In this document: positions 25,500-32,361 of the stretch, piece by piece
Layout: every line of letters begins with the position of its first letter
How positions within the stretch are numbered: the stretch's first letter is position 1
Assembly: GCF_003387475.1 (NCBI RefSeq)
Contig: NZ_QUNO01000010.1
Coordinates: forward strand, 248,001 to 312,000
DNA length: 64,000 nt
From: Kutzneria buriramensis
GTDB lineage: Bacteria; Actinomycetota; Actinomycetes; Mycobacteriales; Pseudonocardiaceae
Direction: 5' to 3'
The notes under the pieces: model-generated
Databases searched by the model: none
Seen by the model: the letters and a program-made list of their open reading frames with translations, nothing else
What the model was told of the DNA's origin: nothing
Position numbers and translations under genes: made by a program

Positions 25500-26135
25500 A
25501 TGACGGGACAGTTGCGGGCGGACGCGAAGCGCAATCGCGACCAGATCCTGGCGGCCGCCCGCGAGCTCATGGTGAACCAGGGCGCCGGCGTCCCGATGGA
25601 GGAGATCGCCCGGCACGCCGGTGTGGGCGTCGGGACGCTCTACCGGCGGTTCCCCGACCGCGTCGCGCTGCTGCGCGCGCTGTCCGTGCACACCATCGAG
25701 AACATGACCGAGCTGGCTCGCACCGCGCTGCGCACCGAGCCCGACGCGTGGACCGGCCTAAGCCGCTTCGTCCGCGAGTGCGTCGCGCTCCGGCTCGGGG
25801 CGCTGCGCTCGATCGTCGACCCGGAACTTCACACCGCGCTCCGCCAGAGCGACGAACTCCGTTCGGCACGCACGGAGCTGCTGCGCATCGTGGAGCAGAT
25901 GATCGAAGCCGCCCAGCGCGACGGTTCGATGCGCACCGACGTCGGCGTCGTCGACGTGGCGATGCTGGTGTCGCTGCACCTCAAGCGACCGTTCGACGTG
26001 CCGGGCACCACGCCTGTGGACATGGACGCCCGCCTCACACAGCTGATGCTCGACGGCCTCCGCCCGTGCGCCGCCACGCCGCTGCCCGGCAGCCCCACGA
26101 CCCTCGCCGACGTCAACTGGGACGCCGACCGCTGA
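25500..26135 (+). CDS. TetR-family transcriptional regulator
   Basis: The protein has 211 residues with its ATG at 25500. The N-terminal HTH reads RNRDQILAAARELMV, then VPMEEIARHAGVGVGTLYRRFPDRVAL, the classic TetR signature. The ligand-binding half is helical with no recognisable subfamily. The gene stands alone between the redox operon terminator and a long repeat-filled spacer, so its target cannot be read from context; the redox operon upstream is one candidate. The C-terminus (PGSPTTLADVNWDADR) lacks the usual final helix and ends where the repeat-rich DNA begins. Confidence 0.92.
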   Translation: MTGQLRADAKRNRDQILAAARELMVNQGAGVPMEEIARHAGVGVGTLYRRFPDRVALLRALSVHTIENMTELARTALRTEPDAWTGLSRFVRECVALRLGALRSIVDPELHTALRQSDELRSARTELLRIVEQMIEAAQRDGSMRTDVGVVDVAMLVSLHLKRPFDVPGTTPVDMDARLTQLMLDGLRPCAATPLPGSPTTLADVNWDADR

Positions 26136-26360
26136 CCAAATCGAGCAATTCGCACGCACACGGGCAGCGCGTCCGGAGTTGACCACGTTGTCCACAGTTG
26201 ACAACTCTGTACACAGTTGACTCGGTTCAACGAAGTCCACGAGTCCGTGCGAAGTCGAGCAGTGCGTGCGCGGTCGGGAAGTTCGTGCGAAGTCGGGAAG
26301 TCCGCACGTAATCGGGCAGTGCGTGCGAAATCGAGCAGTCCGTGTGAAGTCGAGAAGTTC
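26136..26360. repeat. Intergenic repeat array: irregular 18-mers then six tandem 19-bp units
   Basis: From 26247 six consecutive 19-bp units start at 26247, 26266, 26285, 26304, 26323 and 26342; typical is GTGCGAAGTCGAGCAGTGC with 3-7 differences per copy. Upstream, 26136-26246 holds looser TTGAC/GTCAA units about 18 bp apart. The core GTCGAG(C/A)AGT resembles the in-gene arrays, but the period is 19, so no frame stays open. There are no spacers, so it is not CRISPR. Confidence 0.75.
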
Positions 26361-26410
26361 GTACGACGAGCACCACTGGGTGCGCCGACCTGCACTTCGT
26401 TGACAAAGGC

Positions 26411-26449
26411 CGGGCGCGGTCGCCGCGAGGAGTGCGGCGGCCGCGCCCG
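26411..26449. terminator. Hairpin terminator of the nitroreductase-like gene
   Basis: CGGGCGCGGTCGCCGC (26411-26426) pairs with GCGGCGGCCGCGCCCG (26434-26449), broken only by a small internal mismatch, with a 7-nt loop. It lies 60 bp beyond the minus-strand stop at 26509. Between them, 26457-26515 carries short direct copies of GACCGGTCAGGA and GGTCAGGACCAC. Confidence 0.7.
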
Positions 26450-26508
26450 AGTTCAGCGACCGGTCAGGACCACGGTCAGGACCACGACCGGCCAGCATCG
26501 ACGACCGG

Positions 26509-27138
26509 TCAGGAGAAGTCCGGCGACTCGGTCCGCGTCCGCTTGAGCTCGTAGAAGTGCGGGAAGCCGGCGAGCAGCCGGGCACCCTCGAACACCCGGA
26601 CGGCATCCTCACCACGCGGGATCTTGGACAGCACCGGCCCGAAGAACGCCACACCGTTGACGTGGATGACCGGGGTGCCGACGTCCATGCCCACCGCGTC
26701 CATGCCGGCGTGGTGGCTGGTCTTCAGCTCCTCGTCGTACTCCGTGCTGGTGGCCGCCTCGGCGAGCTCCGCCGGCAGGCCCACGTCGGCCAGCGCCAGC
26801 TTGATGACCTCGTCGAAGTCCCGGACACCCTCGTTGTGGATCCGGGTGCCCATGGCCGTGTACAGCGGCAGCAGCACATCGTCCCCGTGGTGCTTGGCGG
26901 CCGCGATGGCCACCCGCACCGGCCCCCACGCCCGGTCGAGGAAGTTCCGGTACTCCTCGGGCAGGTCACGGCCGTCGTTGAGCACCGACAGGCTCATCAC
27001 ATGGAAGGCCAGGTCGATGTCGCGCTCCTTGGCGACCTCGAGAATCCAGCGGGACGAGATCCACGCCCACGGACACGCGGGATCGAACCAGAAGTCGACC
27101 TTCACCTTCTCGTTCGCGTCGAACTGCACTGCGGTCAT
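26509..27138 (-). CDS. Mycothiol-dependent nitroreductase-like DsbA-family protein (Rv2466c homologue)
   Basis: The protein has 209 residues. A thioredoxin-like N-terminus ([20 protein letters not shown]) is followed by the helical insert and the cis-Pro region [23 protein letters not shown]. Segments such as [10 protein letters not shown] and [16 protein letters not shown] are those I recall from M. tuberculosis Rv2466c, a mycothiol/mycoredoxin-dependent reductase that activates nitro-prodrugs. As I recall it, Rv2466c has a CPWC active site; here it reads C22-P-W-A25, so the resolving cysteine is missing and a monothiol, mycothiol-linked mechanism is expected. The gene is divergent from pepN, as in mycobacteria. 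Confidence 0.92.
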   Translation of the reverse strand: MTAVQFDANEKVKVDFWFDPACPWAWISSRWILEVAKERDIDLAFHVMSLSVLNDGRDLPEEYRNFLDRAWGPVRVAIAAAKHHGDDVLLPLYTAMGTRIHNEGVRDFDEVIKLALADVGLPAELAEAATSTEYDEELKTSHHAGMDAVGMDVGTPVIHVNGVAFFGPVLSKIPRGEDAVRVFEGARLLAGFPHFYELKRTRTESPDFS

Positions 27139-27353
27139 CGGGGCATCTCCAGGGCGTCACGCGGGGCCAGCCTGTCCGGACCCGCACACCAGAGGCAACC
27201 ATCGGAGGCCGTCCGGTCTTCCCGACCGCGATTTACGCCGGATCCTCGCAGCGCGGCGACCACGTCACGTGATTGGATGCGGAGACCCCTGCCCATACCC
27301 GGTGGCGAACGACAACCACCCGGACCCCCGACATCCACAGATGAGGTGACCCA

Positions 27354-29903
27354 GTGGCCGCGCCGAACCTCACCCGCGACCAGGCCCAGCAGCGCGCGGC
27401 GCTCCTCGAGGTCCAGTCCTACGACATCGCACTGGACCTGACCGGCGACGGTCCCACGTTCGGATCGACGACTACCGTGCGCTTCCGCAGCCGCACGGCC
27501 GGCGCGTCGACGTGGATCGACCTCGTCGCGGGCGAGGTGCAGTCCGCCGTGCTCAACGGCGTCGAGCTCGACGTGTCCAGCTACCGCGACGAGGACGGCG
27601 TCGTCCTGCCGGAGCTGGCCGAGCAGAACGAGCTGGTGGTGCGGGCGCAGTGCCTGTACACCAACACCGGCGAGGGCCTGCACCGCTTCGTCGACCCGGT
27701 CGACAAGGGCGTCTACCTGTACACCCAGTTCGAGACGGCCGACGCGAAGCGCATGTTCACCTGCTTCGACCAGCCGGACCTCAAGGCGGTCTACGACGTC
27801 ACGGTGACCGCGCCGAAGGACTGGAAGGTGATGTCCAACGCGCCGTCGGCGAGCGTCGAGGAGATCGACCCGGAGACGTCCCGGCACGTCTTCGAGACCA
27901 CCAAGACGCTGTCCACCTACCTGGTGGCGCTGGTCGCCGGCCCGTACGCCGAGTGGCGGGACGAGTACACCGACGACGAGGGCAGCATCCCGCTGGGCCT
28001 GTACTGCCGGGCCTCGCTGGCCGAGCACATGGACCACGAGCGCCTGTTCACGCAGACCAAGCAGGGCTTCGACTTCTTCCATCGCGCCTTCGGCGTGCGC
28101 TACCCGTTCGGCAAGTACGACCAGGCCTTCGTGCCGGAGTTCAACGCCGGCGCGATGGAGAACGCCGGTCTGGTGACCTTCCTGGAGGACTTCGTCTTCC
28201 GCAGCCGGGTCACCCGCTACATGTACGAGCGGCGCTGCGAGACCGTGCTGCACGAGATGGCGCACATGTGGTTCGGCGACCTGGTCACCATGCGCTGGTG
28301 GGACGACCTGTGGCTGAACGAGTCGTTCGCCACCTGGGCCAGCGTGCTCTCGCAGGCCGAGGCCACCGAGTACACGCACGCCTGGACCACGTTCGCCAAC
28401 ATCGAGAAGTCCTGGGCGTACCGGCAGGACCAGCTGCCCTCGACCCACCCTGTCGCGGCCGACATCCCCGATCTGCAGGCGGTCGAGGTCAACTTCGACG
28501 GCATCACCTACGCCAAGGGCGCCAGCGTGCTCAAGCAGCTGGTGGCCTACGTCGGCCTGGACAACTTCCTGGCCGGTCTGCGGGTGTACTTCGCCAAGCA
28601 CGCGTGGGGCAACGCCACCCTCTCGGACCTGCTGGCGGCCCTTGAGGAGGCGTCCGGCCGGGACCTGTCCTGGTGGTCGGCGCAGTGGCTGGAGACCACC
28701 GGCCTGAACCTGCTGCGGCCGAAGTTCACGGTCGACGCCGACGGCCGGTTCGCCGAGTTCGCGGTGTTGCAGGGCGGCGCCCGTCCGGGCGCCGGCGAAC
28801 TGCGCACGCACCGGCTGGCGATCGGCGTCTACGACGACGACCCGACCACCGGCAAGCTGGTCCGCACCCACCGCGTCGAGCTCGACGTCACCGGCGAGCG
28901 GACCGAGGTGCCGGAGCTGGTCGGCGTGCCGCGCGGCAAGCTGGTGCTGGTCAACGACGACGACCTGACGTACTGCACGATGCGGCTGGACAACGACTCG
29001 CTGGCCACGCTGGTGGACCGGATCTCGGACATCACCGAGCCGCTGCCGCGCACGCTGTGCTGGTCGGCGGCGTGGGAGATGACCCGCGAGGCCGAGCTGA
29101 AGGCCCGCGACTTCGTCACGCTGGTGCTCGGCGGCATCCGGTCGGAGACCGAAGTCGGCGTGGTGCAGCGCCTGATGCTCCAGGCACAGACGGCGATCTC
29201 CTCGTACGCCGACCCGGCGTGGGCGCCGGAGGGCTGGCGGCGGTTCACCGACACCGTGCTGGAGCTGGCCCGCGCCGCGGAGCCGGGCTCGGACCACCAG
29301 CTGGCGTTCGTCAACTCGCTGGCCGGCTCGGCGCTGACCGACGACGTCGTCGCGGTGTTGAAGGGCTGGCTGGACGGCACCGACACGCTGCCGGGCCTGG
29401 TCGTCGACACCGACCTGCGCTGGCGGTTGCTTCAGGCGCTGACCGCGCACGGCGCGGCCGGCGACGTCGAGGTGCGGGCCGAGCTGGAGCTGGACCCGAC
29501 GGCGGCCGGTCAGCGGCACGCCGAGCGGGCGCGGGCGCTGGTGCCGACCGAGGCCAACAAGGCCGAGGCGTGGCGGCGCGCGGTGCACGACGACGAGCTG
29601 CCGAACGCCGTGAACGAGGCCATCATCTACGGCTTCTCGCACCCGAGCCAGAAGGAGCTGCTCGCGCCGTACGCCGAGCGGTACTTCGCCGACGTCGCGG
29701 ATGTGTGGCGGCGGCGGTCCAGTGAGCGGGCGCAGCCGACGGTGACCGGCCTGTTCCCGTCGTGGGCGGTGGCGGAGTCGACCGTGCGGGCGTCCGACGA
29801 GTGGCTGGCCGAGGAGCGCCCGCCGGCGCTGCGGCGGCTGGTGTCCGAAGGCCGCGCCGGCATCGTGCGGGCGCTGGCGGCCCGCGAGTTCGACCGGTCC
29901 TGA
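27354..29903 (+). CDS. pepN: Aminopeptidase N (M1 metallopeptidase)
   Basis: The protein has 849 residues with a GTG start. The GAMEN substrate-binding motif is at about residues 266-270. The zinc site HEMAH is at about 300-304, with the third ligand Glu in LWLNESFATW about 19 residues on. The C-terminal ERAP1-like helical domain completes the M1 architecture at the usual actinobacterial length (~850). It releases N-terminal residues from peptides in the cytoplasm. The adjacent divergent Rv2466c-like and convergent Rv2468c-like genes match mycobacterial order. A perfect 18-bp-stem terminator follows. Confidence 0.97.
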   Translation: MAAPNLTRDQAQQRAALLEVQSYDIALDLTGDGPTFGSTTTVRFRSRTAGASTWIDLVAGEVQSAVLNGVELDVSSYRDEDGVVLPELAEQNELVVRAQCLYTNTGEGLHRFVDPVDKGVYLYTQFETADAKRMFTCFDQPDLKAVYDVTVTAPKDWKVMSNAPSASVEEIDPETSRHVFETTKTLSTYLVALVAGPYAEWRDEYTDDEGSIPLGLYCRASLAEHMDHERLFTQTKQGFDFFHRAFGVRYPFGKYDQAFVPEFNAGAMENAGLVTFLEDFVFRSRVTRYMYERRCETVLHEMAHMWFGDLVTMRWWDDLWLNESFATWASVLSQAEATEYTHAWTTFANIEKSWAYRQDQLPSTHPVAADIPDLQAVEVNFDGITYAKGASVLKQLVAYVGLDNFLAGLRVYFAKHAWGNATLSDLLAALEEASGRDLSWWSAQWLETTGLNLLRPKFTVDADGRFAEFAVLQGGARPGAGELRTHRLAIGVYDDDPTTGKLVRTHRVELDVTGERTEVPELVGVPRGKLVLVNDDDLTYCTMRLDNDSLATLVDRISDITEPLPRTLCWSAAWEMTREAELKARDFVTLVLGGIRSETEVGVVQRLMLQAQTAISSYADPAWAPEGWRRFTDTVLELARAAEPGSDHQLAFVNSLAGSALTDDVVAVLKGWLDGTDTLPGLVVDTDLRWRLLQALTAHGAAGDVEVRAELELDPTAAGQRHAERARALVPTEANKAEAWRRAVHDDELPNAVNEAIIYGFSHPSQKELLAPYAERYFADVADVWRRRSSERAQPTVTGLFPSWAVAESTVRASDEWLAEERPPALRRLVSEGRAGIVRALAAREFDRS

Positions 29904-29911
29904 CCTCAGAC

Positions 29912-29953
29912 GCGAGGAGGCCCTCCCGGACGGATCCGGGAGGGCCTCCTCGC
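29912..29953. terminator. Bidirectional terminator between pepN and the DUF5130 gene
   Basis: GCGAGGAGGCCCTCCCGG (29912-29929) and its exact complement (29936-29953) form an 18-bp stem with a 6-nt loop, between convergent stops at 29903 and 29968. Confidence 0.92.
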
Positions 29954-29967
29954 AGTTCGGACGCGGG

Positions 29968-30453
29968 TCAGCGGCGCGGCGCCGGCCCCGCCTGGTCGGT
30001 CAGCATGCGCAGGCCGCTGACCAGGCCGCCGGCCAGGTCGCCCTCCTTGAAGGAGGCCACCATGCTCATCACGGCCAGCTTGCAGCCGCGGTCGGCCAGC
30101 CGGCGGTGCGACTCCTCGCCGGTCACGATCTCGACGGCGCGCTGCCCCGGCGACACGGCGATCAGCACCGCGAGCGTGGGCCGCGGCGTCTGCGCATGCA
30201 GCTCCTCGGCCGCCTTGCGGGTGTCGTCCCCGTCCAGCTCGCCCAGGTAGACGCTGAAGTCGAGGCCGGTCTCCCGGCTGGACAGGGTCAGCGCCTCGTC
30301 GAGCTGCGCCAGCTCCGAGGAGCGGAACGGCAGGCTCGGAGGGCTGGGCTTCTGCTCGATGGCGGCCGAGACCCGGCCGTCGGCCATCAGCGCCTCGCCG
30401 TAGGCGAGCTCCGAGTCCTCGGCGCGCCGCTGCACGATCTCACCAGTTGCCAC
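29968..30453 (-). CDS. DUF5130 / TPM-like protein (Rv2468c position)
   Basis: The protein has 161 residues from the GTG at 30453 (VATGEIVQRRAEDS). The core SSRETGLDFSVYLGEL, DTRKAAEELHAQ, TLAVLIAVSPGQRAVEIVTG and RGCKLAVMSMVASFKEGDLAGG resembles the TPM/DUF5130 fold of small actinobacterial proteins; positions 130-150 include the conserved SFKEGD. No catalytic function is known. It overlaps the upstream small membrane-protein gene by 14 bp and is presumably co-translated with it. Placement between pepN and the HNH gene matches M. tuberculosis Rv2468c. Confidence 0.85.
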   Translation of the reverse strand: MATGEIVQRRAEDSELAYGEALMADGRVSAAIEQKPSPPSLPFRSSELAQLDEALTLSSRETGLDFSVYLGELDGDDTRKAAEELHAQTPRPTLAVLIAVSPGQRAVEIVTGEESHRRLADRGCKLAVMSMVASFKEGDLAGGLVSGLRMLTDQAGPAPRR

Positions 30454-30703
30454 GGGCACCTCCTCGTGCGGTCGGCGCGGGCTCGCCGGCCTCGCCCTGC
30501 TCCAGCGCCAGGTGCGCGGAGGGGGCGTGGGCACCGATGCCCGCGGGGTTGGCGGTCCACCACACTGGCGCGTAGCCCCACTCCTGGCCTGCCTGGTACC
30601 GGGGGGTACGCGCGAACTTCGGCCACAGCGTCAGCAGCGCGATCACCCCGTACACACACAGCGGGATCAGCGCGAAGACGAGGAGGGTGTCCACGACGTT
30701 CAC
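30440..30703 (-). CDS. Small single-pass membrane protein, 87 residues
   Basis: The GTG start at 30703 gives MNVVDTLLVFALIPLCVYGV, a transmembrane helix of about residues 5-26. A basic/aromatic cytoplasmic part (WPKFARTPRYQAGQEWGYAP, VWWTANPAG) and a disordered Ala/Gly/Pro tail follow. Its last 14 bp overlap the DUF5130 gene. The PVWW-ANP motif and the overlap suggest a conserved actinobacterial pair, but the function is unknown to me. Confidence 0.8.
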   Translation of the reverse strand: MNVVDTLLVFALIPLCVYGVIALLTLWPKFARTPRYQAGQEWGYAPVWWTANPAGIGAHAPSAHLALEQGEAGEPAPTARGGARGNW

Positions 30704-31021
30704 GGGGCTTTACGGTAGCCGAGGCCGTCGCACGGCGCGTCACCGGCCGTCCTGGTCTGGGGCGATGCGCACGCCCGAACGGGCACGATCCGGGGCGAAG
30801 TGACCACACCGTTGCCGGCGACGCGGCGTGAAAGTGATCATCAGCACACACTCTTGCGGTGTAACGCGCTGCGCCGAACGGACCCCGGGTTGGCAACGCG
30901 AATGCCGCCGGTTTGGCGGCTTGTCCTGACCGGCGAATCAAGATTAGCTTTCACCTATACGGGTCTTGCGGAGCAAGGGCCTTGCCTGAACGCCACCCCG
31001 AACCTCCCAGGAGGGCACGCC
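30704..31021. promoter_or_regulatory. 318-bp leader and possible promoter of the GIRVN-repeat gene
   Basis: No gene is visible here. A GCCGCC-ggttt-GGCGGC hairpin (30904-30920) is followed by TTGTCC (30921-30926) and TAGCTT (30945-30950), an 18-bp-spaced sigma70-like pair. A perfect AGGAGGG ribosome site (31009-31015) precedes the ATG at 31022 by 6 nt. The promoter elements are tentative; the ribosome site is strong. Confidence 0.45.
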
Positions 31022-31426
31022 ATGTACACGCCGAGCCTCCCCACCACGGTCGCCGCTGTCACCCGATCGAGTGAAGAGATGCGCACCGTGCTCACTCTCG
31101 TGTCCGGCATCCGGGTGAACAAGAGCACCCTTGTCCAGCGTGGCATTCGGGTGAATGGTCTCGACGCCGGAATCCGCGTCAACCGCGACGGTGTCCGGGT
31201 TAACCGGGACGGCATCCGCGTGAACCGCTCCGCGGACCGAGCGGGCATCCGAGTCAACCGCGACGGCATCCGAGTCAACCGGGCCGCCGAGAGCCGCGAC
31301 GGCATCCGAGTCAACAGGGACGGCATCCGCGTCAACCGCGCGGCCGAGAGCCGCGACGGCATCCGCGTGAACCGGGACGGGATCCGCGTCAACCGCGACG
31401 GCATCAGGGTCAACCGCGCGGCCTGA
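31022..31426 (+). CDS. Repeat peptide with twelve G-I/V-R-V-N units (possible multi-core precursor or repeat structural protein)
   Basis: The protein has 134 residues from the ATG at 31022. Residues 1-28 (MYTPSLPTTVAAVTRSSEEM, then RTVLTLVS) look like a leader. The rest is twelve copies of GIRVN (one GVRVN), mostly as the heptad DGIRVNR with spacers such as AAESR, SADRA, KSTLVQR and GLDA. Codons inside the repeat differ synonymously between copies (CGG/CGC/CGA/AGG for Arg, GTG/GTC/GTT for Val, AAC/AAT for Asn) while the peptide is constant, so selection acts on the protein. The tail is very basic, with no cysteine and no transmembrane helix after the leader. No RiPP maturase is adjacent. It could be a multi-core precursor, a beta-type repeat fibre or a nucleic-acid-binding peptide; the function is unknown. 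Confidence 0.85.
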   Translation: MYTPSLPTTVAAVTRSSEEMRTVLTLVSGIRVNKSTLVQRGIRVNGLDAGIRVNRDGVRVNRDGIRVNRSADRAGIRVNRDGIRVNRAAESRDGIRVNRDGIRVNRAAESRDGIRVNRDGIRVNRDGIRVNRAA

Positions 31427-31448
31427 CCACCACACAGACCACACAACG

Positions 31449-31483
31449 ACGGCGGCCCGGGCAGGAAACGCCCGAACCGCCGT
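31449..31483. terminator. Hairpin terminator after the GIRVN-repeat gene
   Basis: ACGGCGG (31449-31455) plus CGGGC (31458-31462) pair with GCCCG (31470-31474) plus CCGCCGT (31477-31483), with a 2x2 internal loop and a 7-nt apical loop. It ends 42 bp before the convergent HNH gene stop and may serve both genes. Confidence 0.7.
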
Positions 31484-31525
31484 TCGTTCATCGAGAACTA
31501 CCCGATCACCTGGACGAGCTCGGGC

Positions 31526-32209
31526 TCACGCCGCGGGCTCGCCCAGGTATGGCAGCCATTGGGGGTCGGCGTCGGCCACGCCGGCGAGCAGCCGCCAGTG
31601 CGGCCCTCGCGGCGCGGTCGGCACGACCAGCAGCCTCCATCCGAGTTCGGACAGCATCTTGTCGGCCTTGCGGTGGTTGCACTTGGCGCAGCAGGCCACA
31701 CAGTTGGTCCAGCTGTGGGCACCCCCGCGCGAGCGCGGCACGACGTGATCGATAGTCTCTGCCCGCCCGCCGCAGTACGCGCAGCGGTAGCGGTCCCGGT
31801 GCATCAGCCCGGCCCTGGTCAGCGGCACCCGGCCGCGATAGGGGACACGGACGTAGCTGGACAGCCGGATCACCGAGGGCACCACGACGCTGGCAGTGGA
31901 GGAATGCAGGATCAGGCCGGCCGAGTCACCGTGCACGACCTCGGCCTTGCCGCAGACCACCAGCACCACGGCCCGCCGCAGCGGTAACGCCGTCAGCGGC
32001 TCGAACGTGGCATTGAGCAGGAGCACCCGCCTCCGCCCCCAACTGGGCCCACCCGGGGCGCCGCGCGCCCGGTCCTGGCCGACCCGGTCCGGTTCCACGC
32101 TGGATGCGTGGCCGCTGGACGTGGCCTGGGCAGGAATTTGAGACAGGGGGACCCGCGGCGCCAGCCCCGATCTGGGGGCGCCGATCGGAGTGGGTTGTCG
32201 GTCGGGCAC
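31526..32209 (-). CDS. HNH endonuclease domain protein (Rv2469c position)
   Basis: The protein has 227 residues from the GTG at 32209, preceded by GGAGGTGG; a frame extends to 32281. About 65 disordered N-terminal residues precede a beta-rich domain (RVLLLNATFEPLTALPLRRA, VPSVIRLSSYVRVPYRGRVP). The HNH core RCAYCGGRAETIDHVVPRSR...NCVACCAKCNHRKADK follows, with two CxxC zinc-binding pairs and the catalytic His of the DHVVPRS box. The protein matches the widely conserved actinobacterial HNH protein, whose biological role is unproven. The position within the Rv2464c-Rv2478c order supports orthology. Confidence 0.92.
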   Translation of the reverse strand: MPDRQPTPIGAPRSGLAPRVPLSQIPAQATSSGHASSVEPDRVGQDRARGAPGGPSWGRRRVLLLNATFEPLTALPLRRAVVLVVCGKAEVVHGDSAGLILHSSTASVVVPSVIRLSSYVRVPYRGRVPLTRAGLMHRDRYRCAYCGGRAETIDHVVPRSRGGAHSWTNCVACCAKCNHRKADKMLSELGWRLLVVPTAPRGPHWRLLAGVADADPQWLPYLGEPAA

Positions 32210-32361
32210 GCGACCACCTCCACCGGTGCAGGCATAGTCGACCACACTTGACCCGCTCAACGCACGTGTGATGCATGACATGTCATGAACCCGTCGTGAA
32301 ATCCATGGTGAACCGTGGCCTAACGGAGATGGTTTTCAACTGGGCGGCTACCCTTCGGCGA

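Noticed and set aside
26247-26360. CRISPR array
   Set aside because: The units follow each other with no unique spacers, vary throughout and have no cas genes nearby.
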